Assembly (NCBI RefSeq): GCF_029227915.1
Contig: NC_079875.1
Coordinates: forward strand, 16,795,001-16,859,000
Reading direction: 5' to 3'
From: Hydractinia symbiolongicarpus
Lineage: Eukaryota; Cnidaria; Hydrozoa; Anthoathecata; Hydractiniidae
Length of the DNA: 64,000 bases
The position numbers and the translations under genes were made by a program. The notes beneath the pieces are model-generated. The model had not been told where the DNA came from. It saw only the letters and a list, made by a program, of their open reading frames with translations, and ran no database searches. How positions within the stretch are numbered: position 1 is the stretch's first letter; every line of letters begins with the position of its first letter. This document shows positions 60,101 to 64,000 of the stretch, piece by piece.

Positions 60101-61258
60101 ATGTTAACTGAAGGAATTAAGCTGCAGTTAACATTTTTATTTATTTCTATTTAAATTTCTTCGCATGTTCATTTATGTAACCAAACCCTTTTTACAAAGT
60201 AAGTTTAGTTAACACAGGAGGCTGCTATTCTCGTCACAGGGTTTGTTGCACGTTTACTGGACGACTAACAAGTTTTTCACCTCCGACAATAATGTTATGA
60301 AGGAAAGAAACCCAAGAGCGAGATTATGGAGACTGTTTCTACAGTCAACATATAAATTCGAATTTTTTTGCTATTTCGTTCTAAAAAAATGAGAAGAATA
60401 TTTATATCCCATTCCTGTTGGCTAAGACACCGATGTAACTTATCTATTTATCATTGCCTTCGTTTTTTGTACAGGTTTTCGGTGTAACATTAGAGAAGGC
60501 GTAACGCCCAGTGTTGTTACGCGGTGTTACACCGCCAATATGGATTGACCTAAAAAAGGGGGCGGTAAAAATAGTCTCCTATTTTATTGCAATTTTTTTT
60601 TTGGCTGGCGCATTTTAATTTTTATGTCATACGGGTCGTTAACAAAATATATGACGTGTCCATAATGAACGACGTGTGTCTACAATGCACAGCGTCGCGT
60701 GTACAATGAGCGGCGTCGCGACTATAATAAACGGCGTCGCGACTACAATTGGTTGCATGTCATACGAAGTAGTTTCATATTTATCATTAAGACAGAGAGA
60801 CGTAACTTTACTTGTCGACTTCTTTTATTAAAGTTTATATATAAAAAAAAGATATAATTTGAATATTAATTCTCTCGATCCTAACAAAACCTGATATTAC
60901 CGCGAATTCGTTGTATGAGATAGAAACATTATGTTGTGATAAAAAGCAATTTGTTAGATTTTCTGAAAAAAGAAAAAAAAAATACGCGAGGTTTTCCCTT
61001 ATAGATTTTTAACTGCGATTCTGTTAAAAAGTCTTCCGGTTAATCAACAATTTTTTAACCGTTTCTTGTTTTGGTTTCTTTTTATGTTAATATATTAAAA
61101 GAAAAAGAAAATATCACTGTCAATAATAATATAATATAAAAATAAGTAAATTAAATAATTTAAAGCAAGCATACCGGTCGTCCTCCTTCAACAAGCATCC
61201 AACCAGCGGCAGGTGGTCGGCGTAATTCATGATGGCTGCGCATTTCAACTCCCGCCAT
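54106..61258 (-). CDS. PRDM family PR/SET-domain zinc finger protein
   Basis: Five coding exons on the minus strand, phases consistent: 61258-61175, 57883-57577, 56954-56668, 56120-55862, 55370-54106. The CDS is 2202 nt, 733 residues. It starts MAGVEMRSHHELRRPPAAGW. A pre-PR motif FTVHELEKCLYGK lies at 82-94. A zinc-knuckle-like WCDMCQEIRFGECPQHDGPL (131-150) leads into the PR domain, which includes GYGVFAKQFIPMGTWIGPYE, 'FLWEIYENLRLSHFLDASDE', 'SSWMRFIQCARHRGEQNLFV' and SELLVWYDDKYPQYFGMPYD. A Pro/His-rich and then Arg/Glu/His-rich charged region fills 313-600. Four zinc fingers end the protein (about 612-731), the first and last C2HC-like. The expected role is nuclear, sequence-specific chromatin regulation. 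Pre-PR motif and 'LSHF.D' recall PRDM14, the zinc-knuckle recalls PRDM4/9/10, so the subfamily is left open. Confidence 0.9.
57011..57086 (-). pseudogene. Decayed partial copy of PRDM exon 3 in the preceding intron
   Basis: 57011-57086 repeats 56877-56952, the first part of the exon encoding CDMCQEIRFGECPQHDGPLP, at an offset of about 134 bases. The copy has a one-base deletion and a stop, so it cannot be used as an exon. Confidence 0.8.
57884..61174. other. PRDM intron 1, 3.3 kb
   Basis: No exon seen. It contains a short inverted-repeat sequence at about 59590-59690 beginning CTACCTCGTCCCCAGAGCTC, a nested hairpin at 60478-60533 (GGTGTAAC...GTTACACC enclosing GCGTAAC...GTTACGC), and about five copies of a 21-bp GCGTCGCGACTACAATGAAC-like repeat at 60650-60752. 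Confidence 0.6.
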
Positions 61259-64000
61259 ACGATGTTTCGAAGCAACATCCATTTCACGTTTAAAGTTTGG
61301 AAAATAGTGTTAAAATTCAACTGATATAATAGTTTGTGTAAGTTCATATAGTTTAAGTTCAATTTACTTCTCTAGTTTGTTTCCCACTCTGAGATATATC
61401 AAAAACGCCACAACAACAATAACAACAACATGCATTCCATGAAATAAACAAACTTTCACATATATATCCACTGAAATAACTTTTACATTTAACGTGAATC
61501 TCTGTGGTGATTTTTGTGTCGCCTGTTTCGATAAACACACGTTTTTTAGCCGCCTCGTTTGATCATATTAAGTTGTTTTGAATGAACTAAACTCAGTGAG
61601 GCGAAGCAAGTTTAAATTCAAATCATAATCAACCAAGATTACTGCACCACAAGATGCTGGCATCTTGAGAATTTACTTGAAAATAGCATCACGGTCATTA
61701 TCTCCATCGCAGAGACTAATGACTAGGCTTGCTAAATCGAACTTTGATCGCATTTAGCATAGTGCAGGAACAGATATATTTCCGCTGCAAAACTCGAAGA
61801 AAAAAAGCTCACAGGCTTCCCTCGCAGTATTTTTAGATTTTTGATTTAGTAACATGTGAAATGCTTTGTAATGACTTCACTTACAAAATATAAATGACTA
61901 TTTTGATGGAGTAATAATCTCCGTGGTAGAGATCATAAGCAGGATTTAAAAACGTAAGTTATTTGAGATAACACACCATTATAATTTGTGATGTTGTTAA
62001 ATGAAAACAATAGGAATTGTCAATTGTCTAGTAACGTCAAAATATAGTTAATACAGCTACGCTCCATTGCTTCTAATAACATCATATATAAAAAACAAAG
62101 ACACGGGGGGTTAAATGTATAATTGGAGTTATATTAATTACAAACAGACACTATTTCCCAGTGACGTAAATCCAGGAAAATGCTAAAATTACATTTTCTT
62201 AGACACTTCGTACGCAGGTCTCAAAAAGTAATAGTATAGCCTGGAAATAAATAAGGATCAATATTAGTAAATTAAATCTATATGCATATATTAAAGGCGG
62301 ATAAAAGGATAAAATAACAACCTGTGTCCCAAGACTGAATGTCATTTAATTTCTTTAAATATTTTTTATTAAAGTTTCTTTTAATAAGCTTCCATAGTGA
62401 AATTATGTTTAAGTAATAACTCTTGTATTGAGATGTACAGAGTTTGAGATTATTTACAGATGAAATGTTCTAAGCAAGGAAATATAAATCCATGCGTAAT
62501 TTTTTTCCCACATTTACGTGCAGGATGTTATCCTTCGGCTGATATTTTTGTATTTGTAACAAAAACAACTTCTATGTTGACAAAAGTTGTCAGGATTGTT
62601 TATTTTACCGATCAAGTTACAACAAAGATGATTATTTTTTCGAAACACACAGAGTGCGATATGCAGTTGAGTCATTGTTTTCCTCCTCCGTGTATTTAAG
62701 TTAGTTCTCATATTTCGCACAAACACACAAAACATCAACTGTGCTCACACTGACTATAAATAAAGATAAAAAAGATCAGCTTCTCAAATTTCAATCAATG
62801 TTTTCATTTAAAGAGATCATTCAGTTATTTATTTGTTTATTTAAGTACACTGTTTATAAAATATTCGTTTATCTGACGTTTGCTCCATAAATAAAACGTT
62901 GTTTACATTTTATTCATCTTCTGCAAACAATTCAACGCTAACAACTTTGTAATCACAAGAAAATCCATTTCAGTCTAAAGAAATCAAGTAATTTGATTAC
63001 ATGCACGTGACATATAGAATGCGTCACCTTGGTTTCACGTGCCCAGCTGTCCACTTTTTCATAGTCACAGAAAGAAAGGTAGTGCGTGTGAATTGGATTT
63101 TTTACAAGGTGAAAGAAAAGTCTGGATAAATACTGTGTCATAGATTTGCTTTAAGCTCTCTCCCTCTCTCTCTCACTCTCTCTCTCTCTGTGTGTGTGTG
63201 AAACAAAACACAACAAAGAATATATAAAACAAATTTCTTTCCATATAAAAGATTATTGTGTCCCTAACACTCGGTGTTTTCATCCTAATACCTACATACT
63301 ACAACGCTTAAACAACTCTCCCATACCGTATCCAATAAATGCCCCTTTTACTTTATAATCAAATGCCTCCCTTTTTAAAGCGGCCTCTTATAATGACTGT
63401 CCCTCCTAGAAGGGGGTGTTTATTTAAACCATAGCTTTTTTGAGTGAAAAGCCAACATAATAAAGTTGTATGGAACAAATATTGACATGACTTAGGATTT
63501 GTGACTAAACCTCTTTATACTGTTTATTCTACTATAACAGAATGGTTTCAAAATAATTGCCACCCTACCAATCCACCCCCCCCCCCTCATCCTCTTCCTA
63601 AATAATTATTTCGCTTGAAGATTTGAAACATTTTAATAACACCTCCACAAGTTTCATAGAAAAATTGTCTCAAAACACGATCGAACCCAACTCCTTTTAT
63701 AGTGATTCTTCATACCGGTTATCTTATACTAGTATGCTCATGAATACACCTTTAAGGAAGAATTTTACACACAACCGTTTCATCTTGCATCGATCATTGA
63801 CATTGAAAATTAGTATTCGCGATTAAATAATTCATATGATTTTTGACACAGTGTAAGCTAATAGATCTCGTGTGGAAACGTTCCAGTAATTTTGTTTTCA
63901 ATCTCAACACTATTTGAAAATCGGATGTTTTCGTATAACTTGTCAACAACTAAAAGATTTACTCGGCTCAGAATGACGTCATTTCCCTTTCACTTAATGA
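61259..64000. other. Upstream region of the PRDM gene, no gene seen
   Basis: This probably holds the PRDM 5' UTR and promoter, but no element can be named. A (CT)n/(GT)n microsatellite lies at about 63158-63200 and a run of C at about 63578-63589. The frames at 62460-62738 and 63623-63826 lack homology or splice support. Confidence 0.5.

Overview
The window is AT-rich metazoan nuclear DNA. Genes are split by many short GT-AG introns, intergenic space is long, and repeats are abundant: minisatellites, hairpin elements, inverted-repeat elements and decayed retroelements. Gene content (PDIA3, a two-pore potassium channel, a GRAMD2-like GRAM protein, a PRDM factor) and a Penelope-like relic suggest an early-branching animal. 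A cnidarian, perhaps a hydrozoan, is my inference from composition and style; nothing in the window proves it. All gene models were built by hand: splice sites were chosen so that phases agree and the protein matches known families as I remember them. No search was run.

Layout. 1-1040: decayed Penelope-like reverse transcriptase relic, plus strand. 2601-7272 (+): nine-exon gene for a 460-residue protein I do not recognise. 7.78-14.07 kb: tandem duplication at the 3' end of PDIA3, holding two nearly identical three-exon genes for a secreted single thioredoxin-domain protein ('mini-PDI', active site CPHC) and an orphan copy of PDIA3 exon 7. 13405-17592 (-): complete eight-exon PDIA3/ERp57. 22604-25524 (-): two-exon two-pore potassium channel. 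30600-38253 (-): thirteen-exon GRAMD2-like membrane-anchored GRAM protein with minisatellites in its introns. 42091-43133 (+): pseudogene related to the N-terminal part of ZSWIM proteins. 43-54 kb: gene-poor, with a LINE relic and inverted-repeat elements. 54106-61258 (-): five-exon PRDM gene (PR/SET domain plus four zinc fingers). 61.3-64 kb: no gene seen.

How the genes relate. The genes do not form a pathway. The exception is the PDI cluster. The mini-PDI shares both intron positions and phases with the first three exons of PDIA3, which points to an origin by partial duplication of PDIA3. A later tandem duplication then doubled the mini-PDI together with the last two PDIA3 exons, and the terminal exon was deleted from the downstream copy. 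PDIA3 ends in a KDEL-like EKEL; the mini-PDIs do not, so they may be exported.

Most interesting for follow-up: the PDI cluster with its orphan exon; a roughly 40-bp foldback sequence seen as an occupied and an empty site in the two duplicated units; and a dispersed family ending in a strong hairpin followed by CTAGT, resembling a non-autonomous Helitron.
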